A DNA stretch of 64,000 nucleotides from Cerasibacillus terrae (GCF_008039555.1 NZ_VDUW01000006.1:62001-126000); one strand, 5' to 3'. Shown: positions 54,382 through 64,000, numbered from the stretch's first letter. A program made the numbers and translations. The notes: generated from the letters alone by a model not told the origin.

Positions 54382-54519
54382 TTTCAACACCTCGTTCATG
54401 ATTTTCTCATTATCGTTCTTATAAAAACAATCATACCTTTTATAGTTTATCAGAACAAATCACAAAATGAAAGCATTTGTTAGAAAGGAAATAATATAAT
54501 ATAAATAGGGAGGGCTAAC

Positions 54520-55131
54520 ATGCGTATCTTTATAGAAAATTGCTTTCATTGGATTGGTTTTCATATTGTAAATAAATTATTGGAAGAAGGCTATGAAGTT
54601 GTTGGTGAAAGAAGTAAAAATAGGGGAGTAAAAGAGGAATATTTATTTGATTTTTTCGGGAGAAATGCAGCTTTTTCCCTCTCCGAATCAAAAGAGAATA
54701 ATGATTATGACTGCTTTATTTCCGTAAACAAAAAAATACCCGAGTCAAATACAAAAACAATCATTCAAATTAAAAAATATAATGAAGAAGGTTTTCTTGT
54801 ACAGCAAATAGAACTTATTGTATCTTTATTGGTAGGTGAATGGATGCCTATAAAAAAGGATGGTGTTCTTGTACAAAATAAGTTAATCCACTTTCATTCA
54901 AAACTTTTCACTGAGGCAATTTATATCGGTGATTTTATAAATGCTTGCATGCAATTATTAAAAAGTACAAATGTATCACCGATAATAAACATAAAGTCAT
55001 GTAAAACGGGGAAAATGGAGAAGGAAAACCTTGAAAAATATATTTATATTCGTGACAATAGGTCTAAGGATGAAATCATTGAATTGTTAAAAAAACATTA
55101 TCAGCGACATAAACATTTTTATGAAACTTAA
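54520..55131 (+). CDS. yjaV: YjaV-like nucleotide-sugar-epimerase-related protein
   Basis: A 203-residue protein in the position of B. subtilis yjaV, directly before med. The N-terminus (MRIFIENCFHWIGFHIVNKLLEEGYEVVG) resembles the first beta-alpha-beta unit of an NAD-binding short-chain dehydrogenase/epimerase, but the usual GxxGxxG glycines are replaced (CFHWIGF), so cofactor binding is doubtful. No YxxxK catalytic motif is evident. It is probably transcribed with med, which starts 36 bases after its stop. ATG is preceded by AGGGAGGG. Confidence 0.65.
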   Translation: MRIFIENCFHWIGFHIVNKLLEEGYEVVGERSKNRGVKEEYLFDFFGRNAAFSLSESKENNDYDCFISVNKKIPESNTKTIIQIKKYNEEGFLVQQIELIVSLLVGEWMPIKKDGVLVQNKLIHFHSKLFTEAIYIGDFINACMQLLKSTNVSPIINIKSCKTGKMEKENLEKYIYIRDNRSKDEIIELLKKHYQRHKHFYET

Positions 55132-55167
55132 AATAAACAGCTTGACAGAAAAAAAGGGGTGCAGAAA

Positions 55168-56118
55168 TTGAAAAAAGCTATATTTATCTTCATGATAATC
55201 ATCATATTGTCTAGCTGTAGTAATCCTGATCGAGGTGAACTTTATAAAGTTGGTATGATCACAGAAAAGCCAAAGAATGCATCTGCTTGGGAAATAAAAG
55301 GTTATGAAGGTCTCGAGCGAATTAAAGAAACTTATCCAGATGTGGACGTTCTTTATGAAACAAATATACAAACAGAAGAGGAAGCAGTCGATGTGATTGA
55401 CCAATTTGCCAAAAAAGGGGTTAATTTACTTTTTGGGCACAGTAGTCATTTTGAAAAATATATCGTTGATCTTGCATCCCACTATCCAGATGTTCATTTT
55501 GTTTATTTTAATGGCGGATATACAAGTGACAATGTATCGAGCGTGAATATCAATTTATTCCCAATAGGATATTTTGCAGGACTTCTTGCAGGTGAAATGA
55601 CCAAAACAAATGAAGTTGCCATTATTGCGGCATATGAATGGCAAACAGAAATAGAAGGCTTTTTTGAAGGGGTAAAACAGGCAAATCCTAATGGTAAGGT
55701 TCAAATTGAGTTTATTCAAGATGTTGCAGATGAAGAATTAATTGCCGAAAGCTATGAAAATTTAAAAGCAAAAAATGTGGATGTTTTTTATCCTGCAAAT
55801 GATGTTTTTAGTGAGACAATTATACATAAAGCAAGCAAGGATCACCGTTATTCAATTGGATACATGATGGATCAATCTGAAATTGATTCTAGCTATGTTT
55901 TATCTAGCACTATTCTTAATGTAGATACAATTTATAAAATGACAGCTGAAAAAATGGCCAAAGGTAAATTAGAAGGAAAAATCTATTCCTTTAATCATGA
56001 TAAAAAAATCATTACATTAGGTCCATACAGTGAAGAAGTTCCTCTAAATGTTCAAAGAAAGATAGATAATACATTAGAAAATTATTATTCAACAGGTCTT
56101 CTGCCATATCAAAAATAA
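55168..56118 (+). CDS. med: Med, BMP-family lipoprotein, positive regulator of comK
   Basis: A 316-residue protein of the BMP (basic membrane protein/PnrA) family, which usually bind nucleosides. In B. subtilis Med raises comK expression. The lipobox ILSSC places the lipidated cysteine at residue 17 when translation starts at TTG 55168 (seven bases after AAGGGGTG). Family blocks include GMITEKPKNASAWEIKGYEGL and FFEGVKQANP. The comZ gene that follows med in B. subtilis is absent; only the fabH promoter region lies downstream. Confidence 0.88.
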   Translation: MKKAIFIFMIIIILSSCSNPDRGELYKVGMITEKPKNASAWEIKGYEGLERIKETYPDVDVLYETNIQTEEEAVDVIDQFAKKGVNLLFGHSSHFEKYIVDLASHYPDVHFVYFNGGYTSDNVSSVNINLFPIGYFAGLLAGEMTKTNEVAIIAAYEWQTEIEGFFEGVKQANPNGKVQIEFIQDVADEELIAESYENLKAKNVDVFYPANDVFSETIIHKASKDHRYSIGYMMDQSEIDSSYVLSSTILNVDTIYKMTAEKMAKGKLEGKIYSFNHDKKIITLGPYSEEVPLNVQRKIDNTLENYYSTGLLPYQK

Positions 56119-56128
56119 TAGTTTAATC

Positions 56129-56157
56129 TTGAACAATTTGTTTATATCGATTAAAAT
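56129..56157 (+). promoter_or_regulatory. Sigma-A promoter of fabH-fabF
   Basis: TTGAAC and TAAAAT with a 17-base spacer, about 57 bases before the fabH start and directly followed by the FapR-like operator. Confidence 0.78.
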
Positions 56158-56173
56158 TAGTACCAAGTCATAA
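56157..56173 (+). promoter_or_regulatory. FapR-like operator in front of fabH
   Basis: TTAGTACCAAGTCATAA matches 12 of 17 positions of the FapR consensus TTAGTACCTGATACTAA, with the left half perfect. It overlaps the end of the -10 box and the start point. FapR represses fatty-acid genes in Bacillus and is released by malonyl-CoA. Its gene is not in the window. Confidence 0.65.
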
Positions 56174-56213
56174 TGTTTGATATTAATTTTTGTTTTTATA
56201 AGGAGATGTCGTT

Positions 56214-57152
56214 ATGGGTGTTGGAGTATTAGGTGTTGGTCATTTTGCTCCTGATAAAGTAATAACGAATAAACAATTAGAGCGAATGGTTGATACGTCA
56301 GATGAGTGGATTCGCACAAGGACGGGAATTGAAGAAAGAAGAATTGCAGAAGATAGTATGGATACATCTGATATGGCTTTTGAAGCAGCAAAAATTGCTT
56401 TGGAAGATGCGAAAGTTCAGCCAGAGGAAATTGACTTAATCTTAGTAGCTACTGTTACACCAGATACACCATTTCCATCTGTTGCATGTAAGATACAAGA
56501 TGATTTAGGTGCAAAAAACGCGGCAGCGATGGATTTAAGTGCAGCTTGTGCTGGATTTATGTATGGTATGATTACTGGGAAACAGTTTATTGAAACAAAA
56601 ACATACAAAAACGTACTTGTTGTCGGTGTAGAAAAACTATCTAAAATTACTGATTGGTCAGATCGTAGTACTTGTGTGTTATTTGGAGATGGGGCAGGTG
56701 CCGTTGTTCTTGGAGAAGTTTCAGAGGGAAAAGGAATTCTCTCGTTTGAATTAGGAGCAGATGGTACTGGTGGAAAACATTTATATCAGAATAAAGAGCA
56801 ACATATTTCCATGAATGGTCGAGAAGTATTTAAGTTTGCTGTTCGCCAAATGCCACAATCATCCATTAATGTAATTGATCAAATTGGTCTTTCCAAAGAA
56901 GATGTCGATTATTTGATCCCGCACCAAGCAAATATGCGGATTATGAATGCGGCAAGGGAACGTTTAGGTGTTTCAGAAGATAAAATGGCAAAAACCATAA
57001 AAAAATATGGAAATAATTCTTCAGCATCGATACCAATCGCCCTATCCGAAAGTGTCCAAAATGGTAAAATTAAAGACGGTGATCTTATCGTTTTAGTCGG
57101 TTTTGGTGGCGGTTTGACATGGGGTGCAGTTGCCTTACGTTGGGGAAAATAA
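56214..57152 (+). CDS. fabH: 3-oxoacyl-ACP synthase III FabH
   Basis: FabH starts fatty-acid elongation by condensing acyl-CoA with malonyl-ACP. The catalytic triad is intact: Cys112 ([11 protein letters not shown]), His237 ([10 protein letters not shown]) and Asn267 ([11 protein letters not shown]). At 312 residues it has the normal length. ATG follows TAAGGAGATG. It is the first gene of fabH-fabF, as in the B. subtilis fabHA-fabF operon. Confidence 0.96.
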   Translation: MGVGVLGVGHFAPDKVITNKQLERMVDTSDEWIRTRTGIEERRIAEDSMDTSDMAFEAAKIALEDAKVQPEEIDLILVATVTPDTPFPSVACKIQDDLGAKNAAAMDLSAACAGFMYGMITGKQFIETKTYKNVLVVGVEKLSKITDWSDRSTCVLFGDGAGAVVLGEVSEGKGILSFELGADGTGGKHLYQNKEQHISMNGREVFKFAVRQMPQSSINVIDQIGLSKEDVDYLIPHQANMRIMNAARERLGVSEDKMAKTIKKYGNNSSASIPIALSESVQNGKIKDGDLIVLVGFGGGLTWGAVALRWGK

Positions 57153-57193
57153 TTACTTTGAAACCTTTATATATATGAGGAGGATCAAAACGA

Positions 57194-58432
57194 ATGAAGA
57201 ACAGACGAGTTGTTGTAACAGGAATTGGAGCAATCAGCCCTGTCGGAAATAATGTGCAAACAATGTGGGGAAACCTAATTAAAGGGAAGTCCGGCATTGA
57301 TTTTGTAACAAAAGTAGATAAGAATGAATTTCCTGCAAAGGTTGCAGGTGAAGTAAAAGACTTTGATATCTTACAATATCTAGAAAAAAAAGATGCTCGT
57401 AAAATGGATTTATTTACCCAATATGCAGTAGCAGCGTCTAAAATGGCTGTAGAAGATGCGAAGCTCACTATAGATGAATCAAATGCTGAAAGAGTTGGTG
57501 TCTGGATTGGTTCTGGAATTGGCGGCATGCAAACATATGAGGAACAATTTAGACGCTTCTTGAAAAAAGGATATCGTCGTGTTAGTCCATTCTTTGTTCC
57601 AATGATGATTCCTGATATGGCAGCAGGACAAGTATCCATCCAATTAGGAGCAAAAGGGATTAATTCTTGTACTGTCACCGCGTGTGCCTCTGGTGCAAAT
57701 TCCATTGGAGATGCTTTTCGTGCGGTACAACGTGGGGATGCAGACTATATGATTACTGGTGGATCAGAATCTCCTATCACGAATATGGCTTTTGCAGGAT
57801 TTTCTTCCATGCGTGCATTATCCTTTAATGAAGACCCAAACACTGCTAGCCGACCATTTGATAAAAATCGTGATGGTTTCGTTATGGGTGAAGGGGCCGG
57901 GATACTGATTTTAGAAACATTGGAATCTGCCTTAGAACGCCAGGCACCAATCTATGCAGAAATTGTCGGTTACGGCTCAACAGGTGACGCCTATCATATT
58001 ACAGCACCAGCTGAAAATGGGGAAGGTGCTGCTCGTGCCATGAAACAAGCGCTTGAACATTCTGGATTAAAACCAGAAGATGTCGATTATATCAATGCGC
58101 ATGGAACAAGTACAGACTTAAATGATAAGTATGAAACAGAAGCAATTAAATCTGTATATGGTGAACATGCATCCAAACTTGCTATTTCATCAACAAAATC
58201 AATGACAGGGCATTTACTTGGTGCTGCAGGTGGAGTGGAGTCAGTCATATCTGTAAAAGTGATTGAGGAACAAATCATACCACCAACCATTCACTATGAA
58301 ACACCAGACCCTGAATGTGATTTAGACTATGTCCCAAATAAAGCCCGCAAACAAAATGTCAATGTAGTGATGAGTAATTCACTAGGTTTTGGTGGACATA
58401 ATGTCGCATTACTATTTAAAAAATATCAATAA
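57194..58432 (+). CDS. fabF: 3-oxoacyl-ACP synthase II FabF
   Basis: FabF carries out the elongating condensation of fatty-acid synthesis. The 412 residues contain the active cysteine at 164 in [15 protein letters not shown], the histidine motifs [11 protein letters not shown] and [13 protein letters not shown], and the C-terminal [12 protein letters not shown] follows GAGGAGGATC. It is cotranscribed with fabH (41-base gap) and ends in a strong terminator. Confidence 0.97.
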   Translation: MKNRRVVVTGIGAISPVGNNVQTMWGNLIKGKSGIDFVTKVDKNEFPAKVAGEVKDFDILQYLEKKDARKMDLFTQYAVAASKMAVEDAKLTIDESNAERVGVWIGSGIGGMQTYEEQFRRFLKKGYRRVSPFFVPMMIPDMAAGQVSIQLGAKGINSCTVTACASGANSIGDAFRAVQRGDADYMITGGSESPITNMAFAGFSSMRALSFNEDPNTASRPFDKNRDGFVMGEGAGILILETLESALERQAPIYAEIVGYGSTGDAYHITAPAENGEGAARAMKQALEHSGLKPEDVDYINAHGTSTDLNDKYETEAIKSVYGEHASKLAISSTKSMTGHLLGAAGGVESVISVKVIEEQIIPPTIHYETPDPECDLDYVPNKARKQNVNVVMSNSLGFGGHNVALLFKKYQ

Positions 58433-58433
58433 A

Positions 58434-58473
58434 AAGAAAGATTGGTCAATGTAAATCGACCAATCTTTTTTTT
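58434..58473 (+). terminator. Terminator of fabH-fabF
   Basis: An 11-bp stem (AAAGATTGGTC and complement), 9-10-base loop, eight T residues. A copy of the dispersed repeat begins immediately after the T-tract. Confidence 0.93.
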
Positions 58474-58517
58474 CGCAGGTTAACCGACTGTATGACCTCA
58501 ACCGATTGAAGTTTCGC
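58474..58517 (+). repeat. Dispersed terminator-associated repeat, copy 5
   Basis: CGCAGGTTAACCGACTGTAT then GACCTCAACCGATTGAAGTT. It begins at the last T of the fabF terminator, in the same orientation. Confidence 0.68.
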
Positions 58518-58608
58518 TTTAGTCCATCTAGAAACATCTATCTTATCATTCATGATTTCACTAGAGGTGCATAAAATAGAGTAATGGACAAGTATGGAGG
58601 AGTAATGT

Positions 58609-58815
58609 ATGGGGTATATTTTTTTATTTCTAATCGGATTTGGTTTATCAATCACCGGAGGAATATCCATCATTGCTTATTTAAATTTTTTACCTGCTGG
58701 AGTGTCTTGGCTTGAATATTTTCAATATATTACTGGTCGTTTGGAGTGCTACTTTTTGCCCTTGGGTCTTATTTTTATGATGATTTCCATCCATCGTTTT
58801 CCCAATAAACTATGA
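58609..58815 (+). CDS. Small two-helix membrane protein, unknown
   Basis: A 68-residue membrane protein: helix 1 is about 3-28 (IFLFLIGFGLSITGGISIIAY), then a polar loop SWLEYFQYITGRLECY and helix 2 (FLPLGLIFMMISIHRF). ATG is preceded by ATGGAGGAGTA, a strong ribosome site. I have seen similar short proteins near yjbA in Bacillaceae, but no function is known. Confidence 0.65.
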   Translation: MGYIFLFLIGFGLSITGGISIIAYLNFLPAGVSWLEYFQYITGRLECYFLPLGLIFMMISIHRFPNKL

Positions 58816-58941
58816 TGTAAATATCGAATAATATTCATCAAATTGGTCATAATGAATGATAACGACAGACATATTTTGTTAAATATGTTGATAAAAAAAG
58901 TCGTTGGAAAGGAATCATCTATAAAAGTGAGGGTTGAAAAA

Positions 58942-59712
58942 ATGTTATATTTACATGATGTTTGGGTGAATTGGTTTGAAGGAGAAGAAAATGCTTATAA
59001 TGTACCATTTTTCCATGAATGGCGCCGACAAGATAAAATTGAATTATTGGACCAAATTCCACTTCTTTACATAACAAAACCACTTTATGATTATATTGAA
59101 AATGATATGCATGATATACCGAAGCAATTTCTAGAAGTGATTTATCAACAAGCATATATGAGGCGAGGCATGGAAAGAAAAGTGTTAGATTACGCCTGTA
59201 TTATTACAGATGGCACCGAAATTATAGCTTTTGATACTATTGGTTATGATATTCCAATTCGAAAAAGTCGGTTAATCCCAAGACAAGAACAGATGGTTTA
59301 CGATATGATAAAAGATGCACGACAGGAAAACTTTCAATTTGATCCCAAAAAGTACAAAAAAGAATATCATATGTTATCTATGCACCCACAACTTGTTGTT
59401 GGGCTTACTCGTCGGGAGAAACAATTAAAACAATTACTTATGATGGCTTTAGACCAACTAAGAACAACAAATAATATCGAGGAACTACGTTATTGGCTAA
59501 CAGAATGGGACCCTAAACTATATCCATCTATTCGTTTTATGGACGAACATAGAGTATGGGAGAAATTATATGATGGTGTAAAACAGGGTTGGAGTATAGC
59601 ACATGAAGATTTATGTCAAAAGTTAATTAAGGGACAACCATTTTTAGAGAAGTTATGGGAATTAGAAGATGTTAGTAACACTTCCAAAAGGAATCAAAAA
59701 ATCAGTGAATAG
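58942..59712 (+). CDS. yjbA: YjbA-like DUF3603 protein
   Basis: A 256-residue cytoplasmic protein. The N-terminus [20 protein letters not shown] and the internal [23 protein letters not shown] are nearly the same as in B. subtilis YjbA (about 252 residues), and trpS next door is the same neighbour. The function is unknown. ATG 58942 follows GAGGGTTG. The frame is open 33 codons upstream, but those residues are not part of the family. Confidence 0.85.
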   Translation: MLYLHDVWVNWFEGEENAYNVPFFHEWRRQDKIELLDQIPLLYITKPLYDYIENDMHDIPKQFLEVIYQQAYMRRGMERKVLDYACIITDGTEIIAFDTIGYDIPIRKSRLIPRQEQMVYDMIKDARQENFQFDPKKYKKEYHMLSMHPQLVVGLTRREKQLKQLLMMALDQLRTTNNIEELRYWLTEWDPKLYPSIRFMDEHRVWEKLYDGVKQGWSIAHEDLCQKLIKGQPFLEKLWELEDVSNTSKRNQKISE

Positions 59713-59736
59713 CTTTTGCTAGACACTGATTTTTTT
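59695..59736. terminator. Bidirectional terminator between yjbA and trpS
   Basis: AAAAAATCAGTG pairs with CACTGATTTTTT. The left arm overlaps the last codons and stop of yjbA. Confidence 0.85.
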
Positions 59737-59739
59737 GGT

Positions 59740-60747
<1,008 letters not shown>

Positions 60748-60827
60748 TTATTTGCTCGTTGTTATATGTGGTGATATTCCGTCTGAGCCAAATTACTTTG
60801 GGAGGATGAATATTTATTTTTATATAC

Positions 60828-60882
60828 AAAAAAATCACCCATCCCATAAAATTAAGGGACGAATGAATCCCCGTGTGCCACC
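60828..60882 (-). ncRNA. 3' half of a T-box leader (core and terminator), split by the integrated element
   Basis: On the reverse strand the T-box core-like GGTGGCACACGGGG is followed by ATTCATTCGTCCC, a short loop, GGGATGGGTG and a run of seven T. This is the standard T-box antiterminator/terminator arrangement (GGTGGNACC ... CGTCCC ... GGGA) in the position expected before trpS. The specifier stem I that should lie 150-200 bases further upstream is missing: the recombinase coding region takes its place and ends inside this element. Confidence 0.75.
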
Positions 60883-62783
60883 GTACCACTAAACTTTGGG
60901 TATGCTAATTCCTCATTCGTCCTGTTAAATTCCTCTAAAGCCTCAATTATAAACTTTATTATACTAGCCTCATCTTTCCCTAATTTATTAGGGTCTTTAT
61001 CCCACAATGCAGATAAGAGACTGAATAGGACTATTTGATTTTGTTCTTTTACTTTCTTTTTACTTACTCTACCTCTTTCGGTTTTTAGTTCATCTTTCAA
61101 TTTATTAAATTTTTCAGTAGGTACGGTGGTGATACTCATTGCCTTTTTAGCAAACTTTAAATTAATTACAATTTCCTTATTTGGCTTATACTCAATTGAT
61201 TCTATCACATGTTTTAAATAATTTCTTACTTGTTTAGTTGATTGATTTTTATAAAAGATTTCAGGCTGAAGCAATAAACTTACAACCTCTTGTAACTCAA
61301 CCTTTTTCATGCTCTGTTCTTCTTGTTCCTCGTTTAAATAGTTTTTCTCTTTTCTTAATTCTCTCATCTGTTTTGTTAATTCTTCACCTTGTTTTATTAG
61401 TTCCATTTTAAACTCTGGGTCTGATGCTTGACCAATACTAGAAATAATACCATCTCTGGATTCCTCAGTCTTTTTTATTTTATTATCTAATTCGTTTATT
61501 TTCTCAAGATATGCAGTATTATTTTCTAGAGCATCTTTTTGATAACTGTATAACGTCTTTAATACATTTAGTAATATAATTGCATTACCAAAGATGTCAA
61601 TGATTAAATCATCAACCTTTTCACAACGTACCATTTTCTTATTACTGCAATTTTGGCCTTTACTTTTTATAGCTACATCACATTTGTAGTAATAAAACTT
61701 AGAACGCGTGCCATCCTTTTTAACTTTTCCTAATGTATAAGTGCCATTCATGGCTCTCCCACATTCGTTGCACTTCAACATACCGGAAAGTAAATATGGG
61801 CTATTTTCTCTCTGAGGATCATAATGCTTTTGTTTGGGCTTTCTATCCTGTAGCTTTTGTTGTACTTTTTCCCATGTTTCAAATGGAACAATTGGAGTGA
61901 AGTCTGGCTCTTTTCCTTCTCTATAATTTTTACTCCAATACCATTCTTCAATAGGGTTATCTGTTCTTTTCTTCTTTGTTATTCTTTTTCTCCTATTCTT
62001 AACCATATAACCTGTATAAGAAGGATTTCTTAGAATTCTCCAGATTTTTTTGCTATTAAAGAATACACCGTTATAATTGTCTTCAGTTCCTTTTTTTCGA
62101 TACTTTTTTAAATCATTTTCATTTAAGATATCAGCATATTGTTTGTCCGCTAATCGTACGATTTCACTTTGGCTCTTATCCTCTTCTAAATACCACTTAA
62201 AAATGTTTCTAACCAAGTCAATTTCTTTTTTATCACCTAAACAATATTTTTTTCTCTTCTTACCGTCTATTTCAACTTCTTCTACTGAGAGTCCAATCGG
62301 AATAGGGCCACCTATATAACAGCCCATATCAACAAGTTCATTCATATTGGCTGATACTTTTGTTCTGACTTCTTCGCGCATATTCTGATCAAAAATAGAC
62401 TGAATTAAATCCATCATAGTATTACTATTCCAGTCAAGGAGGTTAAGCTCCTTACTATTATTTGCAAAGAATATCTTTATTCCTTTTTCCTGCAAATCTG
62501 TAGTCATATTAATAAAATCCTTAACTACACGAGTATAGCGGCTACTATCGTAGCAGATTAGATACTTGATGTTGAATTTATCAATATCATTTAATAATTG
62601 TTGGAAAGCAGGTCTATCTTCAAAGTTTTCACTTGAAACATCTTCATCGTAATAACCTTGATTAATAAGGGTAATAGATTTCTTATCAGCAAATTCTTTA
62701 ATTGCATTATACTGTTGTTGTGGGCTTATTTTATTTCCTGTTTTATCTACACTTGTTCGTATATAAGCAGCCCCTAGTTTCAA
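60852..62783 (-). CDS. Large serine recombinase (site-specific integrase)
   Basis: A 643-residue integrase of the large serine recombinase group. The N-terminal resolvase domain has AAYIRTSVDKTGNKISPQQQ with catalytic Ser11, and YDSSRYTR with conserved arginines. A recombinase domain (GPIPIGLSVEE ... ILRNPSYTGYMVKNRRK) follows, then a zinc ribbon (CNECGRAMNGTY ... YYYKCD ... NCSNKKMVRC), then a long coiled coil (about 430-510). The start is TTG 62783 behind AAAGGAGGATATCAA. The last codons (FSGTVAHGDSFVP) are encoded by the T-box remnant of trpS. Confidence 0.95.
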   Translation of the reverse strand: MKLGAAYIRTSVDKTGNKISPQQQYNAIKEFADKKSITLINQGYYDEDVSSENFEDRPAFQQLLNDIDKFNIKYLICYDSSRYTRVVKDFINMTTDLQEKGIKIFFANNSKELNLLDWNSNTMMDLIQSIFDQNMREEVRTKVSANMNELVDMGCYIGGPIPIGLSVEEVEIDGKKRKKYCLGDKKEIDLVRNIFKWYLEEDKSQSEIVRLADKQYADILNENDLKKYRKKGTEDNYNGVFFNSKKIWRILRNPSYTGYMVKNRRKRITKKKRTDNPIEEWYWSKNYREGKEPDFTPIVPFETWEKVQQKLQDRKPKQKHYDPQRENSPYLLSGMLKCNECGRAMNGTYTLGKVKKDGTRSKFYYYKCDVAIKSKGQNCSNKKMVRCEKVDDLIIDIFGNAIILLNVLKTLYSYQKDALENNTAYLEKINELDNKIKKTEESRDGIISSIGQASDPEFKMELIKQGEELTKQMRELRKEKNYLNEEQEEQSMKKVELQEVVSLLLQPEIFYKNQSTKQVRNYLKHVIESIEYKPNKEIVINLKFAKKAMSITTVPTEKFNKLKDELKTERGRVSKKKVKEQNQIVLFSLLSALWDKDPNKLGKDEASIIKFIIEALEEFNRTNEELAYPKFSGTVAHGDSFVP

Positions 62784-63284
62784 TTGATATCCTCCTTTCA
62801 AACCGAATAATTCAGGTAAAAAACCTTCTGTATTAAGAGTTATAGCTACCGAAGGGTGTTTACATATGTATAAATATAAGTACGATTATAGGTCATTTAT
62901 AGAATTACCCTTTTCTCTTATATACAGAATTATAACATAGACATACTATAGTCAATAATCAATTATACTACTATCCTCCTCCCTAATGAATTAACAAATC
63001 AGTATCCTGATTAGAAAGAGTGAGTTCATAAAAATGAAGAAAATGCAGAGGATGTTAAAATATAGCATGCTTTACTAAGGTATGAATCTAGACATAACCC
63101 TTGACTAAGAACGGTATATAGCCTAGTTAGGGTTTTGTTTAATCAACAAATATATTCAGCTTCCGTAACTATTCGAGTTTCTCAAAATGACAAGTTTTTT
63201 TACATATTCATTCATGTGCCCATAAAAGCGGAAATATTTTAACATCTACGTTAAAATTATAAAAAAATGTAGAGGTGAGCACAG
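62784..63284. other. Divergent control region of the integrated element
   Basis: A 500-base AT-rich gap between the recombinase (reverse) and the membrane-protein gene (forward). On the reverse strand TTGACT at 62950-62955 and TATAAT at 62929-62934 (15-base spacer, short) could drive the recombinase, with the imperfect palindrome CATAGACATACTATAG between them. I see no gene, tRNA or clear operator set. Confidence 0.4.
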
Positions 63285-63800
63285 TTGGGGAAAATAATTG
63301 AATTTGCCTGGCATAAGATTGCTATGGTTGCAATTATGTATTACTATTCGTTATGTTTTACTACCTTATGTTTGCCTTTAATTTGGTGGCACTATAGATT
63401 ACAAATCACAAATTACTATATAATTTCTATTTCCACGTTACTTCTTGGTGCATTGATACTTAATACTATTCTCGCAAAGACATATCCTATAAAAGCAGAT
63501 GAACTAAATAAGGGTTTTCGAAAAAAAATGATTCTAAATATATTTGTAGGTAAATTTCCTTTAGACTTATTATTCTTTACTGTCATTTTAGTTTTAACTG
63601 ATAATGTAGTTCTAAGTTTGTATTTTTTGTTGTTTTTAATATCAGGCGCATATTTTTGGTTTTGTATTCTTCGGGGCTATATTTTAGCAAGAAAAAATCA
63701 TAAAGGTAGTGAAATTAATAATAGTATTCCTTTGAAAGGTAAAGTGCTAGTTTTTTGTATCCCTGTTTCTTTGTTACTAGGATATTTAATATTATTATAA
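63285..63800 (+). CDS. Membrane protein of the integrated element, unknown
   Basis: A 171-residue protein with about five hydrophobic segments (near 12-34, 42-62, 90-106, 108-130, 150-170) and short basic loops. TTG 63285 is seven bases after AGAGGTGA. It resembles no family I can name. Its place between the integrase and an HTH-like gene suggests element cargo, perhaps an immunity or exclusion function; that is speculation. Base composition is AT-richer than the neighbouring chromosomal genes. Confidence 0.6.
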   Translation: MGKIIEFAWHKIAMVAIMYYYSLCFTTLCLPLIWWHYRLQITNYYIISISTLLLGALILNTILAKTYPIKADELNKGFRKKMILNIFVGKFPLDLLFFTVILVLTDNVVLSLYFLLFLISGAYFWFCILRGYILARKNHKGSEINNSIPLKGKVLVFCIPVSLLLGYLILL

Positions 63801-63843
63801 GATTTTTGCTTAATCACATTGAGCAAATGAAAGGGGAATGATT

Positions 63844-64000
63844 GTGGAAAATAGCATGAAAATGAAGCCCAAAATATCAATAGGTGATAAACTTCAGCAT
63901 TTGCTAAGTATTAATGGTTTCGATACTAGTACTATTATTAGAGGAACCAATATTAATGAATCGACTTTTCAAGGTTACTTAAATAATGGAAAAAGTCCAA
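63844..64000 (+). CDS. HTH-like protein of the integrated element, cut by window end
   Basis: Only 52 N-terminal residues are visible, starting at GTG 63844 seven bases after AAAGGGG (an ATG two codons earlier is too close to that site). The stretch GDKLQHLLSINGFDTSTIIR then GTNINESTFQGYLNNGKSP has the helix-turn-helix and YLNG-like ending common in XRE-family regulators of mobile elements. The domain call is tentative and the rest lies beyond the window. Confidence 0.45.
   Translation, partial: MENSMKMKPKISIGDKLQHLLSINGFDTSTIIRGTNINESTFQGYLNNGKSP

Noticed and set aside
57085..57705. 206-codon reverse-strand frame in fabF
   Set aside because: Antisense shadow of fabF and the end of fabH; composition is not protein-like and no ribosome site is present.
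63698..63880. 60-codon reverse-strand frame near the right end
   Set aside because: Antisense to the end of the membrane-protein gene and to the start of the HTH-like gene, both of which have ribosome sites.

Overview
The window is chromosomal DNA from a low-GC Gram-positive bacterium of the Bacillaceae. Gene content and order point to the Oceanobacillus/Virgibacillus neighbourhood rather than Bacillus subtilis itself. Long blocks follow the B. subtilis yha-ecs-hem-yhf-yhj, yit and yja-yjb regions, with local losses: no scoC between yhaI and yhaH, no ecsC after ecsB, no comZ after med. The genus call is inference from synteny only.

Layout: (1) 1-14.1 kb: end of yhaN, a GbsR-type regulator, yhaM, yhaL, prsA, yhaI, the glycine-betaine importer opuA (ATPase, permease, binding protein), yhaH, trpP with a TRAP-type leader, hit, ecsAB and an M20 amidohydrolase. 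(2) 14.3-23.3 kb: a PAP2 phosphatase, a LuxR-type response-regulator remnant fused to a 20-bp tandem repeat, a bdbC-thioredoxin pair, hmoB, pbpF and the hemEHY haem operon. (3) 23.3-36.3 kb: pepF, a 42-residue yhfH gene, lplJ, comK, yhjD, yhjE and addBA. (4) 36.3-46 kb: accessory genes (orphan ORFs, an immunity-like protein, membrane proteins), a SAM-I riboswitch with metA, a DUF2207 protein, a CPBP protease, an amber-interrupted gene, rocD, yisL and a membrane-anchored GH13 protein without its catalytic residues. (5) 45.8-54.4 kb: a histidine-rich membrane protein, the yitS/yitT/yitU/yitV/yitW block with several very small genes, uppP and yjzD. (6) 54.5-60.7 kb: a yjaV-like gene, med, fabH-fabF under a FapR-like operator, yjbA and trpS. 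(7) 60.8-64 kb: the start of an integrated element with a large serine recombinase, a membrane protein and an HTH-like gene cut by the window end.

The most striking structure is at 60.83-60.88 kb. The 3' half of a T-box leader (T-box core and terminator) stands upstream of trpS, but its 5' half is replaced by the recombinase gene, whose last codons run through the T-box core. I read this as an integrative element inserted into a T-box riboswitch.

Other structure not explained by genes: two 51/52-bp tandem arrays, both in gaps between convergent genes; a short dispersed repeat that often follows the T-tract of terminators; and three to four copies of an operator-like palindrome around the yhfH promoter. 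Coding oddities are the catalytically dead amylase-like protein, a ComK lacking the C-terminal MecA-binding motif, and an AddB with an altered Walker A motif. No tRNA, rRNA or CRISPR array was found.
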